A model generated the notes under the pieces. The model had not been told where the DNA came from and made no database searches. It worked only from the letters and a program-made list of their open reading frames with translations. This document shows, piece after piece, positions 1-5,523 of a DNA stretch of 6,296 bases. The stretch is from an uncultured Polyangiaceae bacterium. GTDB lineage: Bacteria > Myxococcota_A > Polyangia > Polyangiales > Houyiibacteriaceae. Position 1 is the first letter of the stretch; every line of letters begins with the position of its first letter. The translations under genes were made by a program, and so were the position numbers. The stretch lies in NCBI GenBank assembly GCA_947258625.1, contig CAMYJN010000152.1, positions 1 to 6,296 of the forward strand, given 5' to 3'.

Positions 1-47
1 CGAGTCGCGAGAAGGCGAGCGGCTTGTTGGGTGATCTTGAGAATCAT
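1..47 (-). CDS. 5' end of an unidentified gene running off the left edge
   Basis: Only the first 15 codons are present, reading MILKITQQAARLLAT on the minus strand before the window ends. The start is well supported: GGAGG (minus strand, positions 58-54) lies six bases before the ATG at 47-45, one of the best Shine-Dalgarno matches in the window, and no stop interrupts the frame. The opening resembles the first strand and helix of many small alpha/beta proteins, including the HesB/IscA style of start, but 15 residues cannot assign a family. It is divergent from the nucleotidyltransferase at 462, with about 400 bases between them. An inverted repeat at 74-103 lies upstream of this start and could be its operator. 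The left flank is needed to identify the product. Confidence 0.55.
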   Translation of the reverse strand, partial: MILKITQQAARLLAT

Positions 48-73
48 GGGGTTCCTCCGTTTGAGATGGGCGG

Positions 74-103
74 GTGCCTCGTTCACGCGAACTTCCGAGG
101 CAC
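74..103. promoter_or_regulatory. Inverted repeat, candidate operator
   Basis: GTGCCTCG (74-81) pairs perfectly with CGAGGCAC (96-103) around a 14-base centre. The centre overlaps a second, nearly palindromic 12-mer, GTTCACGCGAAC (81-92). The element sits 27 to 56 bases upstream of the minus-strand start at 47, where a repressor or activator site would be expected. It has no T-tract in the right position, so a terminator is less likely. Related 13-mers occur near 3694 and 3748. A regulatory role is inferred from position and symmetry only. Confidence 0.35.
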
Positions 104-446
104 AGGACCAGGAGAAAAAAGGAGGGAAACCGGGGTTCAGTGCCGAGCACACGCAAGGCCGCGCCACGCGAATCGAAGACGCCCCCAAAGCGCCTCTATG
201 GACGTGACGCTTCGACGCTTGTTCGAGGTCAGGGCAAGCGGCGCAATTCCTACGAGGGCAGGGCGGCCAGCGGACGTGCCAGGAGGTCACACTCGTAGAC
301 CTGCGCGACTCGCGCATAGCGCCGCACGCCTAGCGCATCGAAAGGACGCATACCTGACGCAAGCCCGAAGATGCATGCTGGCATGTCGACAACCCGCGGC
401 TTGGCTGAGGAGCGTTCGGAGGTCCTCCGCGGTGCTCCGCAGCCTA

Positions 447-455
447 TGCTATGCT
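447..455 (+). promoter_or_regulatory. Extended -10 promoter element for the nucleotidyltransferase gene
   Basis: TGC-TATGCT matches the extended -10 pattern TGn-TAnnnT, and the hexamer (450-455) ends exactly six bases before the GTG at 462. Transcription starting about seven bases downstream would begin on the start codon itself, giving a leaderless message. This agrees with the absence of a Shine-Dalgarno sequence. An overlapping copy of TATGCT lies at 445-450. No good -35 box is visible, which is tolerable for an extended -10 promoter. Confidence 0.45.
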
Positions 456-461
456 TCGCCG

Positions 462-1049
462 GTGCGACCCGATCCAGAGCTCGTTTCGCTCGCACGACGG
501 CTCTTTCGAGTGCTCGGCGGCACGGAGGGTGTACAAGTCGCGCTAATCGGGGCGCTGGCCCGCAATCTTTACGCCGCACCCCGCGCGACGGAAGACATCG
601 ATTTCGCGATGATCGTCGACGGCAAAGCGGCCTACGCGGCCTGTGCGGATAGGCTCGCGGAGATGGGCTTCGCCTTGCGCCAAGAGAAAGGCGACCCCCC
701 GGAGCAATACCCATCGATCGCAGTATTCGAGACCGAAGAGACAAAGCTGGATCTTCTGATCGCAAAGACGGCGTTCGAGCATCAGGCGGTGCGAGAAAGT
801 CTCCTACTAGGCGATGGCGAGGATGCGATTGCGGCCGTTCGGCCTGAAGATTTGATCGTATACAAGCTCATCGCCAACCGAACACGGGACCGGGAGGACA
901 TTGCCGCAGTGATCGAGCGTCTCATCGCGCGCGAGCAAGCCATCGATTGGCGGCACATTGAACAACACGCGTCGGCCTTCGGAATCGAACAGAGAGCGGA
1001 GTGGGCAAGGGAGCTCGCGCGCAACGTCGAGCACGGGCTAGGGCGCTGA
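462..1049 (+). CDS. Nucleotidyltransferase, AbiEii/MNT toxin type
   Basis: The 195-residue protein has the core of the DNA polymerase beta-like nucleotidyltransferase fold found in AbiEii-, MNT- and DUF6036-type toxins. Residues 27-50 carry the small-residue strand-loop and then RATEDID (41-47), supplying the first two metal-binding acidic residues, D45 and D47. The third is probably D97 in KLDLL. Residues 128-147 give the family's PEDLIVYKL followed by a conserved R...D..DI helix. Relatives transfer nucleotides to tRNA or other RNA, or to partner proteins, in toxin-antitoxin or abortive-infection systems; the target here is unknown. The frame is open back to 24, but codons upstream of 462 encode arginine-rich sequence unlike the family. 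The GTG at 462 is chosen because the fold begins right after it and a -10 element lies six bases before it. The 3' end overlaps the convergent gene at 1038-1292 by 12 bases. Confidence 0.85.
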   Translation: MRPDPELVSLARRLFRVLGGTEGVQVALIGALARNLYAAPRATEDIDFAMIVDGKAAYAACADRLAEMGFALRQEKGDPPEQYPSIAVFETEETKLDLLIAKTAFEHQAVRESLLLGDGEDAIAAVRPEDLIVYKLIANRTRDREDIAAVIERLIAREQAIDWRHIEQHASAFGIEQRAEWARELARNVEHGLGR

Positions 1050-1292
1050 ACGCGCCTGAGCCGCGTCGTAAAGCGCTTTGATCGAGAACGAGGGCCGCTC
1101 CGGCTCCGGCTCGTACGCGCCTCCAAGCATGGCGCGCTTGAGGGCTAGCTGTTCGCGGTAGAGCGTAAGGCCAAGAGCAACGCGCTCCAAAGGCGTCATC
1201 TGATCGTAGTCTTGCTCGCGTTCGCGATTGACCTTTTCGGTGACCTCTCCAATGAGGCGAAAATGCTCTCTTGCCGCATCTCCTTCACGCAT
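1038..1292 (-). CDS. Small charged protein, possible partner/antitoxin of the nucleotidyltransferase
   Basis: This 84-residue protein is rich in charged residues and helix formers. Residues 7-31 form a predicted amphipathic helix, then MTPLERVALGLTLYREQLAL (32-51) looks like a second, followed by a proline/glutamate-rich linker and a short C-terminal helix. Small helical proteins with a TP-x-ER-(V/I) helix are often found beside nucleotidyltransferase toxins in this bacterial group, so an antitoxin or partner role is plausible, but this rests on memory of such neighbours and on context, not on an identified family. The frame is open to 1385, but the ATG at 1292 is preferred because a perfect TATAAT sits six bases upstream and would give a leaderless message. 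The gene is tail-to-tail with the nucleotidyltransferase and shares 12 bases with it, unlike the usual co-directional toxin-antitoxin operon. Confidence 0.65.
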   Translation of the reverse strand: MREGDAAREHFRLIGEVTEKVNREREQDYDQMTPLERVALGLTLYREQLALKRAMLGGAYEPEPERPSFSIKALYDAAQARSAP

Positions 1293-1298
1293 GGTCCC

Positions 1299-1304
1299 AT
1301 TATA
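1299..1304 (-). promoter_or_regulatory. Consensus TATAAT -10 box of the small gene at 1292
   Basis: Read on the minus strand the hexamer is TATAAT, a perfect sigma-70 -10 box in a GC-rich setting. Exactly six bases (GGGACC) separate it from the ATG at 1292, so the expected transcription start is the A of the ATG, giving a leaderless message. At 17-base spacing the -35 position reads TGGCGG, a poor match. The element lies between this gene and the zinc-ribbon gene ending at 1345, so the small gene probably has its own transcript. Confidence 0.6.
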
Positions 1305-1344
1305 AGAGCGCTCGGTTTGGACCGCCAGCAGGAGAAGACAGGCT

Positions 1345-1578
1345 TCACGTCGAATTGCGCGCTTCTCGGTGCCGCGGGCTGCCACGATCGCAGTCCTGTC
1401 GCTGCACCAGCCGGCGAGGATGGTCCTCGCACCGAGGACACCAATACTGCTCCCCAGGGCCTTCGCCCTCGCATATCTCGTTCGAGTTCACGCGCACCCA
1501 AGCGGTCATCTCGCAGTCGTCGCTACCGCATTCCGGGCAAACCCAATCGAACTCACGGTTCTCGGTTGCGCAGGTCAT
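1345..1578 (-). CDS. Small zinc-ribbon protein coupled to DUF3768
   Basis: This 77-residue protein has CPEC (14-17) and WCPRC (46-50) separated by about 30 residues, the layout of a small zinc ribbon. Between them lie further cysteines (22, 36) and a tryptophan/acid-rich middle. The C-terminal tail (58-77) is polar and probably disordered. Zinc ribbons of this size usually bind nucleic acid or protein partners; nothing here points to a catalytic site. The ATG at 1578 follows the stop of the DUF3768 gene by one base (TGA-G-ATG), indicating translational coupling in one operon. An in-frame ATG at 1596 would add six residues and overlap the upstream gene by 17 bases, and cannot be excluded. The specific family is not recognised. 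Confidence 0.62.
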   Translation of the reverse strand: MTCATENREFDWVCPECGSDDCEMTAWVRVNSNEICEGEGPGEQYWCPRCEDHPRRLVQRQDCDRGSPRHREARNST

Positions 1579-1579
1579 C

Positions 1580-1915
1580 TCAGTACTCACTTGCATGCAT
1601 GAGCGTCAGCACCCGCACCGTCTCCGAGGGATCGGTGGGATCTTCAGCACCGAACCGAAGCGTTCGATCATAGTAGTCGATCTTCCAGAAGTACCGCTCG
1701 CCCCCGAGCTCGACAGCTCCGAAATCGTGCTCCCGGTAGGGGTCGTTGTCCTCGGTGAAGGCGTCGAACGCCGCAATGTTGCGGCGCAGAGATGAGATCG
1801 TCTCGTCGGGGAGGGCGGCCACCATCCGCGTCAGGAACACTCGCGTCGATCCGGGCAGCAGCCCCTTCCGAGCCTTGTCGTTCAGCAGCGCGATCTTCTC
1901 CTTCGTGGGATGCAT
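1580..1915 (-). CDS. DUF3768 family protein
   Basis: The 111-residue sequence shows the full pattern of DUF3768 as I know it: an N-terminal IALLND (8-13), a VFLTR-x-VAALP segment (26-36), DAFTEDNDPYREHDFGA (51-67), FWKIDYYDRTLRFG (76-89) and RVLTLM...EY at the C-terminus (101-111). The family is cytoplasmic and uncharacterised; as I recall, many members sit on plasmids and integrated elements in Proteobacteria. Length and both ends fit a complete member. The ATG at 1915 has GAGG five bases upstream (1924-1921, minus strand), so unlike the two genes to its left it uses a ribosome binding site. It is the first gene of a two-gene operon with the zinc-ribbon gene. The 196 bases between it and the CAP lipoprotein gene contain no other gene I can support and presumably hold its promoter. 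Confidence 0.92.
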   Translation of the reverse strand: MHPTKEKIALLNDKARKGLLPGSTRVFLTRMVAALPDETISSLRRNIAAFDAFTEDNDPYREHDFGAVELGGERYFWKIDYYDRTLRFGAEDPTDPSETVRVLTLMHASEY

Positions 1916-2111
1916 CGGTTCCTCGCTCTCGTGTTCGGGTTCGTGAAGTGCTGGTCTCTCGCTCCGTCATGGAGACCTGTGCTTCGCGGACCCGGGGGAG
2001 CGTCAGAGCACGCATGTAGAGGCGCGCGACCGGCTCAGTCCTACGCGGGGATCGGTGCGAAAGAGAATGAAGGCCAGCGCGTGGACGCCTCCCGGAGAGT
2101 AAGCCCGAGCT

Positions 2112-2987
2112 CTACTGGAAGTTCTGGACGGACCAGACCTGGCCGTCTGGAGTCTCATAAAAACCACAGGCGACCATCGTGTACGACGGATTGGTCATAT
2201 TGAGATAATGCCCGTGCGCCGAGAATGGCTCGCCCGGCCCCTCGTCCCACATGGCCTGGAGACAGCCCGTGATGACGCGGTCTTCGGACGGCCAGCCCGG
2301 ACATTCGTTCTGAGCCCAGCCTCGGGGCGAACAGATGTCGTCCCGGAAGCCCGAGTGCGCGCTTCGCGTGCTGTCGTATTCGGCGTGCTGGTCGGCGCAG
2401 CCCTCCGCCGCGTTCCAGCGCTGAAGCGCCGGCAAGCACTGGCACTCCCAGCGGAGCTGATTGATGCGGGTCACGCAGTCGGCGTATGGGTCGCCCGTGC
2501 TTGGAAGAGGCTCTGGTTGGCAGTTCGCCACAGGCGCCGCGAGCGCACCACCGCTGCAGTCGGCCAAAAACGGTGGGTCACCCGAGCCTGCCGCGCCGCC
2601 GATGCCGCCCGTACCACCTATGCCACCCGCGCCGCCGAAACCGCCAGAGCCGCCGAAACCACCAGAGCCACTCATGCCACCAGAGCCACTCATACCACCC
2701 GCGCCGCCGATGCCGCCAGAGCCACCAATACCTCCGGTGCCTCCGATGCCTCCGGTGCCTCCGCCCGAACAGGTTGCCGCGCCGGCGCAGCCTGGATCGT
2801 TACAGTCGAAGAGACCGTCCGCGTCGTTGTCGGAATCGTCGATGCAATCTCCGGGCTCGGTGCCTTCGAAGCGAAGGCCTGTACGCTCGCCAGCGCTCTC
2901 ACCGCCACATCCCGTGCCGGCTACTGCGATCCCCAAACAGGCCGCGAACGCCGCAAGCCCCAACATCAACTCTAAGAACCTACTCAT
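2112..2987 (-). CDS. CAP-domain (SCP/PR-1-like) lipoprotein with glycine-rich linker
   Basis: The 291-residue protein starts with a signal peptide (1-26) and a probable lipidation cysteine at C27 (AGTGC, not a perfect lipobox; C17 is an alternative). Residues 47-67 contain D-C-x-D-D-x-D-x-D-x-D-G and DCNDPGC, a calcium-loop-like motif common in myxobacterial surface proteins. Residues 75-136 are a Gly-rich hexapeptide repeat linker. The rest is a CAP domain: RINQLR (174-179), DQHAEYDSTRSAHSGF (199-214), AQNECPG (225-231) and GHYLNMTNPSYTMVACGF (259-276). The expected His-Glu-Glu-His set is H211, E228, E249 or E253, and H260. About ten cysteines in the domain imply disulfides and an exported location. 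CAP proteins bind lipids or act in cell-surface interactions; the ligand is unknown. The frame is open to 3134, but the ATG at 2987 is chosen because the signal peptide begins there, with GGGGG five bases upstream. Confidence 0.9.
   Translation of the reverse strand: MSRFLELMLGLAAFAACLGIAVAGTGCGGESAGERTGLRFEGTEPGDCIDDSDNDADGLFDCNDPGCAGAATCSGGGTGGIGGTGGIGGSGGIGGAGGMSGSGGMSGSGGFGGSGGFGGAGGIGGTGGIGGAAGSGDPPFLADCSGGALAAPVANCQPEPLPSTGDPYADCVTRINQLRWECQCLPALQRWNAAEGCADQHAEYDSTRSAHSGFRDDICSPRGWAQNECPGWPSEDRVITGCLQAMWDEGPGEPFSAHGHYLNMTNPSYTMVACGFYETPDGQVWSVQNFQ
2580..2765 (-). repeat. 18-bp tandem repeat coding a GG-rich linker
   Basis: About nine imperfect 18-bp units encode hexapeptides of the form [T/S/A]-G-G-[I/M/F]-[G/S]-G (residues 75-136 of the CAP lipoprotein). 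The variable third residue of each block (I, M, F) is hydrophobic, giving evenly spaced hydrophobic residues in an otherwise flexible linker. Near-identical neighbouring units suggest expansion by slippage or unequal recombination, so repeat number probably varies between strains. On the plus strand the same DNA reads as proline-rich open frames, which are shadows. Confidence 0.9.
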
Positions 2988-3160
2988 GACAACCCCCAAA
3001 AGCGATCCCGTTCTATCGTCCGAAGCTGCTCGTCGTGCCCCGCTTTCAGTGTTGCACCTCACGTAGACGCCCCCCAAATCCGCGTCTGAAGTTCGGACGC
3101 CATGCCCGATGTCAATACGCAATTGCTCACTCATTGCCGAACGGATAACCAGACGCAGAG

Positions 3161-3182
3161 TCCGACCGACGGAACGGTCGGA
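3161..3182. promoter_or_regulatory. 8-bp inverted repeat upstream of the small CxxC gene
   Basis: TCCGACCG (3161-3168) and CGGTCGGA (3175-3182) are perfect inverted copies around a six-base spacer. The repeat ends 41 bases before the ATG at 3224 and lies in the divergent region between that gene and the CAP lipoprotein gene. It could be an operator or a 5' hairpin in the short gene's message. No T-tract follows on either strand, so an intrinsic terminator is unlikely. Confidence 0.35.
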
Positions 3183-3223
3183 ATCCGAGGCACGCCCAGG
3201 AATGGCGTGCTAGGAAATTCCCC

Positions 3224-3382
3224 ATGGCAAAAGAGGTGGCGAGCGTTGTCATTTGCGACGCGTGCGGGGAACAGGTGGCAGAGATCCTGGTCGACGAGAA
3301 GAGAGCGCTCTGCAGCGAGTGCCACCTCCTGGAGAGCGGGACGAGATTGCGTCGCGAAGAGAACACAGATTCTCGGGAATGA
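3224..3382 (+). CDS. 52-residue protein with two CxxC pairs (mini zinc ribbon)
   Basis: This short frame begins MAKEVASVVICDACGEQ and carries CDAC (11-14) and CSEC (30-33) with 15 residues between the pairs, the layout of a minimal zinc ribbon or zinc knuckle. Strand-like segments (VASVVIC, VAEILV) precede and follow the first pair. The tail after residue 40 is charged. AGGAA lies seven bases before the ATG. Codon third positions are GC-rich, as in the neighbouring genes. Such proteins usually act as small nucleic-acid-binding or protein-binding adaptors; no family is recognised. It is divergent from the CAP lipoprotein gene and is followed by a stretch with a likely gene remnant. Confidence 0.55.
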   Translation: MAKEVASVVICDACGEQVAEILVDEKRALCSECHLLESGTRLRREENTDSRE

Positions 3383-3437
3383 ACCTCTGTCGGTCGGCGG
3401 ACTTTGCCGCGCGATGACAGCACGTGCGCCAGCGTGA

Positions 3438-3693
3438 CACCTGCTGGCACTCTATAAGGATCGACTCGACTACCGGAGTGCCAGATCGAAGTTCGGGGTC
3501 ACCGCGAAAGAGCTCAACGTCCTTCATCAAGGCCCTCGGCGCCCTGATTGAGCACCAAGGGCACCTGCGTGCCCGACGGCCTTCCTTCTGGGAGAAGCAA
3601 TCGTTACGTGGCGTGGGGCGCCGCCCTGACTGGGCCTTTGTTCTGGCTATGACCGCAACGCTCCGCGAACCAATTTACGACAAACTTGATTGA
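3438..3693 (+). pseudogene. Frameshifted remnant of an unidentified gene
   Basis: From 3438 to about 3518 one frame reads LLALYKDRLDYRSARSKF followed by GVTAKELN, protein-like and with GC-rich third positions, but with no usable start and a stop (TGA, 3435-3437) directly upstream. Near 3519-3522 this quality moves to the next frame, which continues SFIKALGALIEHQGHL and stays open to the stop at 3691-3693. Joined across a one-base shift, the two parts make a plausible helical, charged protein. The simplest reading is a decayed gene that has lost its start and gained a frameshift. The last third (after about 3600) is less convincing. A sequencing error is possible but would not explain the missing start. 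Confidence 0.33.
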
Positions 3694-3760
3694 CGTTCAC
3701 GTGACTGCCTTGCCCGTCTCACGTGGCCAAATCGCAAGTTTCATTGACGTACACGCGAAA
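3689..3760. promoter_or_regulatory. Repeated ATTGACGTNCACG motif, candidate operator pair
   Basis: ATTGACGTTCACGTG (3689-3703) and ATTGACGTACACGCG (3743-3757) are direct repeats 54 bases apart, close to five helical turns. A CACGTG core occurs in the first (3698-3703) and again at 3720-3725, and a CACGCG core in the second. They lie 170-240 bases upstream of the beta-helix lipoprotein start at 3927 and upstream of the TACAAT at 3834. Spacing on one helical face suggests cooperative binding by a regulator of the lipoprotein gene. Function is inferred from the repetition only. Confidence 0.35.
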
Positions 3761-3833
3761 CGGGCGTGGTTGTTCTTAGCTCGTGGACCGCGCACCCCTC
3801 GCGCCCCCACGCCCCAAACGCAGAACTTGCGCG

Positions 3834-3839
3834 TACAAT
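3834..3839 (+). promoter_or_regulatory. TACAAT -10-like hexamer upstream of the beta-helix lipoprotein gene
   Basis: TACAAT matches the -10 consensus in five of six positions and would start transcription about 80 bases before the ATG at 3927. No good -35 box is found 16-18 bases upstream, so it may need an activator; the repeats at 3689-3757 are candidate binding sites. TATAGC at 3863-3868 is a weaker alternative. Confidence 0.35.
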
Positions 3840-3926
3840 CCTCTCGGCAGGAAAGAATTACGTATAGCGAGACGAGGTCCGGCGACCCCACGTTACCTAA
3901 GGCCCCTGCGGGTCGGGGAGGTTGCT

Positions 3927-5432
3927 ATGCGGTGCTTATTTGGTTTTCTATGTGTCTGCGCCCTGGGCGTCGTGCCTCTAGTAGGGTGCGGCGATAGCGA
4001 CAACGGTGACGGCGGCAGCACTCTCGGGTGTCCTGACGACGGTTGCCCGTGCAGTGAAGCGGGTATCCGCGCGGCCATTGCATCGGGTTGCGCACCGGTG
4101 CCAGGCGTTCTCGGCCCCGAACTAGCCGTCTACACGTTCGACTGCGAAGGACCACAAACGGTGTTCACGGAAGACGAAATCGTCATCGACAACTGTGTGA
4201 TCCTCGATGGTGAAGGAAAGCTCACGGTCGATGCCAACGGAGGCCATCGTGTGTTCTCGGTAGCCGAAGACACACTGGCGGAGCTCCGTGGTCTAACTGT
4301 GACAGGCGGCTTCCTCGATGGGGACGCCGATTGCGACAATCGCGGCTCGGGCATTCACAATAGAGGGACGCTGTTCTTAGTAGACACGACACTCTTCGGA
4401 AACAGGTCCGCCGATGGGGGCTCGGGCGCCATCAGCAACTCAGGAGGACAGCTCGCGCTAGTCAACAGCACCGTCTCAGGCAACGATGGAGGCATTCACA
4501 TCTGCGACGGGGAGGTCACTGTCAGCAGCAGCACGGTAATCGCCGATGACCGGGCCATTTGGCCCGAGGATCTTCTTAGCGGCGTATTTGCGGACAACAG
4601 CTTGATCGTCGGCGAGTGCAGTGGCACCGAGTTGCCCGTAGTCCACTCGCTAGGACAAAACATCGAATCGCCCGGAAGCACCTGCGGTCTTGATTGGGAG
4701 ACCGACCAGGCCGACGTCAGCGCCGAAGAGCTAAAGCTCGGGCCGCTCGCTGATAACGGCGGAGGGACGAAGACGCACGCGGTTCTGGCGGGTAGCGTCG
4801 CCATTGACGTGACTCCTTCAGAGATATGTGAGGTCGTCCTCGATGAGCCACTCACCGAAGACCAACGAGGCGTACCTCGCCCTCAAGGACTCGGGTGCGA
4901 CGTCGGCGCGTTCGAGTCGGGGCAAAGTGGGATCAGGTCCGGGCTGTGGCTCGGCGGTGATCCGGCAAGCAACACTGACGGCACGCCCTTCGACACTGGC
5001 TGGGCGATCTGTTCCTACGTGAACGTCGATGGGACCTTTCTCATTCCGAGCACCGATTGCGACATCGATGAGGACGACGACGAGGCCTACATGCTGGAAG
5101 TGAGTTGGAAAAACGATGTTGGGGCGGGGACCGTGCAGGGCGAGGTCGGCGTCTGCAACGGAAATCCGGAACAGGATAGCGAAAGCATCGGAATTGGCGA
5201 TTCCTCTGGGCTCGTCCGGACTGTGGAGGGCCTGGCCTACGTTCCGATCGAAAACGACTCATTCGTCATCGATCTTGGGCTCCTCCCCGGCATTCCTATA
5301 ACGGGTGCCGAGATCCAGGGAACATTCAATGGCGACACGGCAAGCGGTACAGCGACTTGGACGTGGTCACCCGGGATGGGCTTCTCGCAATGCGAGCTAG
5401 ACGGGGGATGGACGGCGGCACCGGCGCCCTAG
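3927..5432 (+). CDS. Beta-helix (choice-of-anchor Q type) surface lipoprotein
   Basis: The 501-residue protein has a signal peptide with a textbook lipobox, LVGC (18-21), followed by G22, which predicts an outer-membrane lipoprotein. GGGGAGG five bases before the ATG at 3927 fixes the start; the open frame back to 3783 is not signal-like. After a low-complexity Asp/Gly stretch and a Cys-rich patch (CPDDGCPC), residues from about 60 to 320 show the repeating ITLDGEG/NRGTLFLVDTTLFGNR/LVNSTVSGN pattern of a right-handed beta-helix. The helix ends with a KLGPLADNGGGTKTHAVLAGS-like segment, DQRGVPRP and CDVGAFE (324-330), the usual end of choice-of-anchor Q proteins. Here a further 171 residues follow (331-501), beta-rich, with the acidic patch DCDIDEDDDEA and ending in IQGTFNGDTASGTATWTW. 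The product is an exported surface protein of unknown binding function. A relic of the same family lies just downstream. Confidence 0.9.
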   Translation: MRCLFGFLCVCALGVVPLVGCGDSDNGDGGSTLGCPDDGCPCSEAGIRAAIASGCAPVPGVLGPELAVYTFDCEGPQTVFTEDEIVIDNCVILDGEGKLTVDANGGHRVFSVAEDTLAELRGLTVTGGFLDGDADCDNRGSGIHNRGTLFLVDTTLFGNRSADGGSGAISNSGGQLALVNSTVSGNDGGIHICDGEVTVSSSTVIADDRAIWPEDLLSGVFADNSLIVGECSGTELPVVHSLGQNIESPGSTCGLDWETDQADVSAEELKLGPLADNGGGTKTHAVLAGSVAIDVTPSEICEVVLDEPLTEDQRGVPRPQGLGCDVGAFESGQSGIRSGLWLGGDPASNTDGTPFDTGWAICSYVNVDGTFLIPSTDCDIDEDDDEAYMLEVSWKNDVGAGTVQGEVGVCNGNPEQDSESIGIGDSSGLVRTVEGLAYVPIENDSFVIDLGLLPGIPITGAEIQGTFNGDTASGTATWTWSPGMGFSQCELDGGWTAAPAP

Positions 5433-5439
5433 GCGTGCT

Positions 5440-5508
5440 TACCCAGCAACGACGGGCATGATGGATCTGAAGCGGTGCGACGTCGGGGCGTTTGAGGTGC
5501 AGCCGTAG
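5440..5508 (+). pseudogene. Relic of a second choice-of-anchor Q gene (C-terminal end)
   Basis: In a different frame from the upstream lipoprotein gene, positions 5458-5508 read MMDLKRCDVGAFEVQP and then TAG. CDVGAFE at or near the C-terminus is the hallmark ending of choice-of-anchor Q proteins. The 21 bases coding it differ from those coding CDVGAFE in the neighbouring gene (4896-4916) at only two positions. Just upstream, PAT (5443-5451) recalls the conserved CPATDQRG that normally precedes the motif, but the spacing is degraded. No complete gene can be drawn. It is best explained as the tail of a tandem paralogue whose body was lost by deletion. Confidence 0.6.
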
Positions 5509-5523
5509 AGCTGCGCGCAACAC

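Larger units (their letters stand above)
48..461. other. Intergenic stretch without a convincing gene
   Basis: This 414-base stretch is open in several frames, as expected in GC-rich DNA, but the translations are arginine-rich and low in complexity and do not resemble a protein family. What can be seen is an inverted repeat (74-103), a 19-base purine tract on the plus strand (111-129, including six A in a row) and an extended -10-like element at its right end (447-455). It most likely carries the divergent control regions of the minus-strand gene starting at 47 and the plus-strand gene starting at 462, perhaps with decayed sequence between them. Confidence 0.5.

Noticed and set aside
111..129. 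Purine tract with A6 as an intrinsic terminator
   Set aside because: Its T-run is on the minus strand upstream of a gene start and is not directly preceded by a GC stem in that orientation.
24..461. In-frame upstream extension of the nucleotidyltransferase (starts at 24, 198 or 375)
   Set aside because: The added residues are arginine-rich, low in complexity and unlike the family N-terminus; the GTG at 462 has a well-placed -10 element and the fold begins directly after it.
250..782. Minus-strand frames opposite the nucleotidyltransferase
   Set aside because: Arg/Pro/Ser-rich translations without motifs, opposite a gene with a clear family signature.
1668..2015. Minus-strand 115-codon frame overlapping DUF3768
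   Set aside because: Out of frame with the clearly recognised DUF3768 protein and of biased Arg/Glu/Asp composition.
2208..3066. Long plus-strand frames over the CAP lipoprotein gene (Ala/Thr/Arg-rich and Pro-rich)
   Set aside because: They are antisense shadows of the glycine repeat and of the lipoprotein, which has a signal peptide and a recognisable CAP domain.
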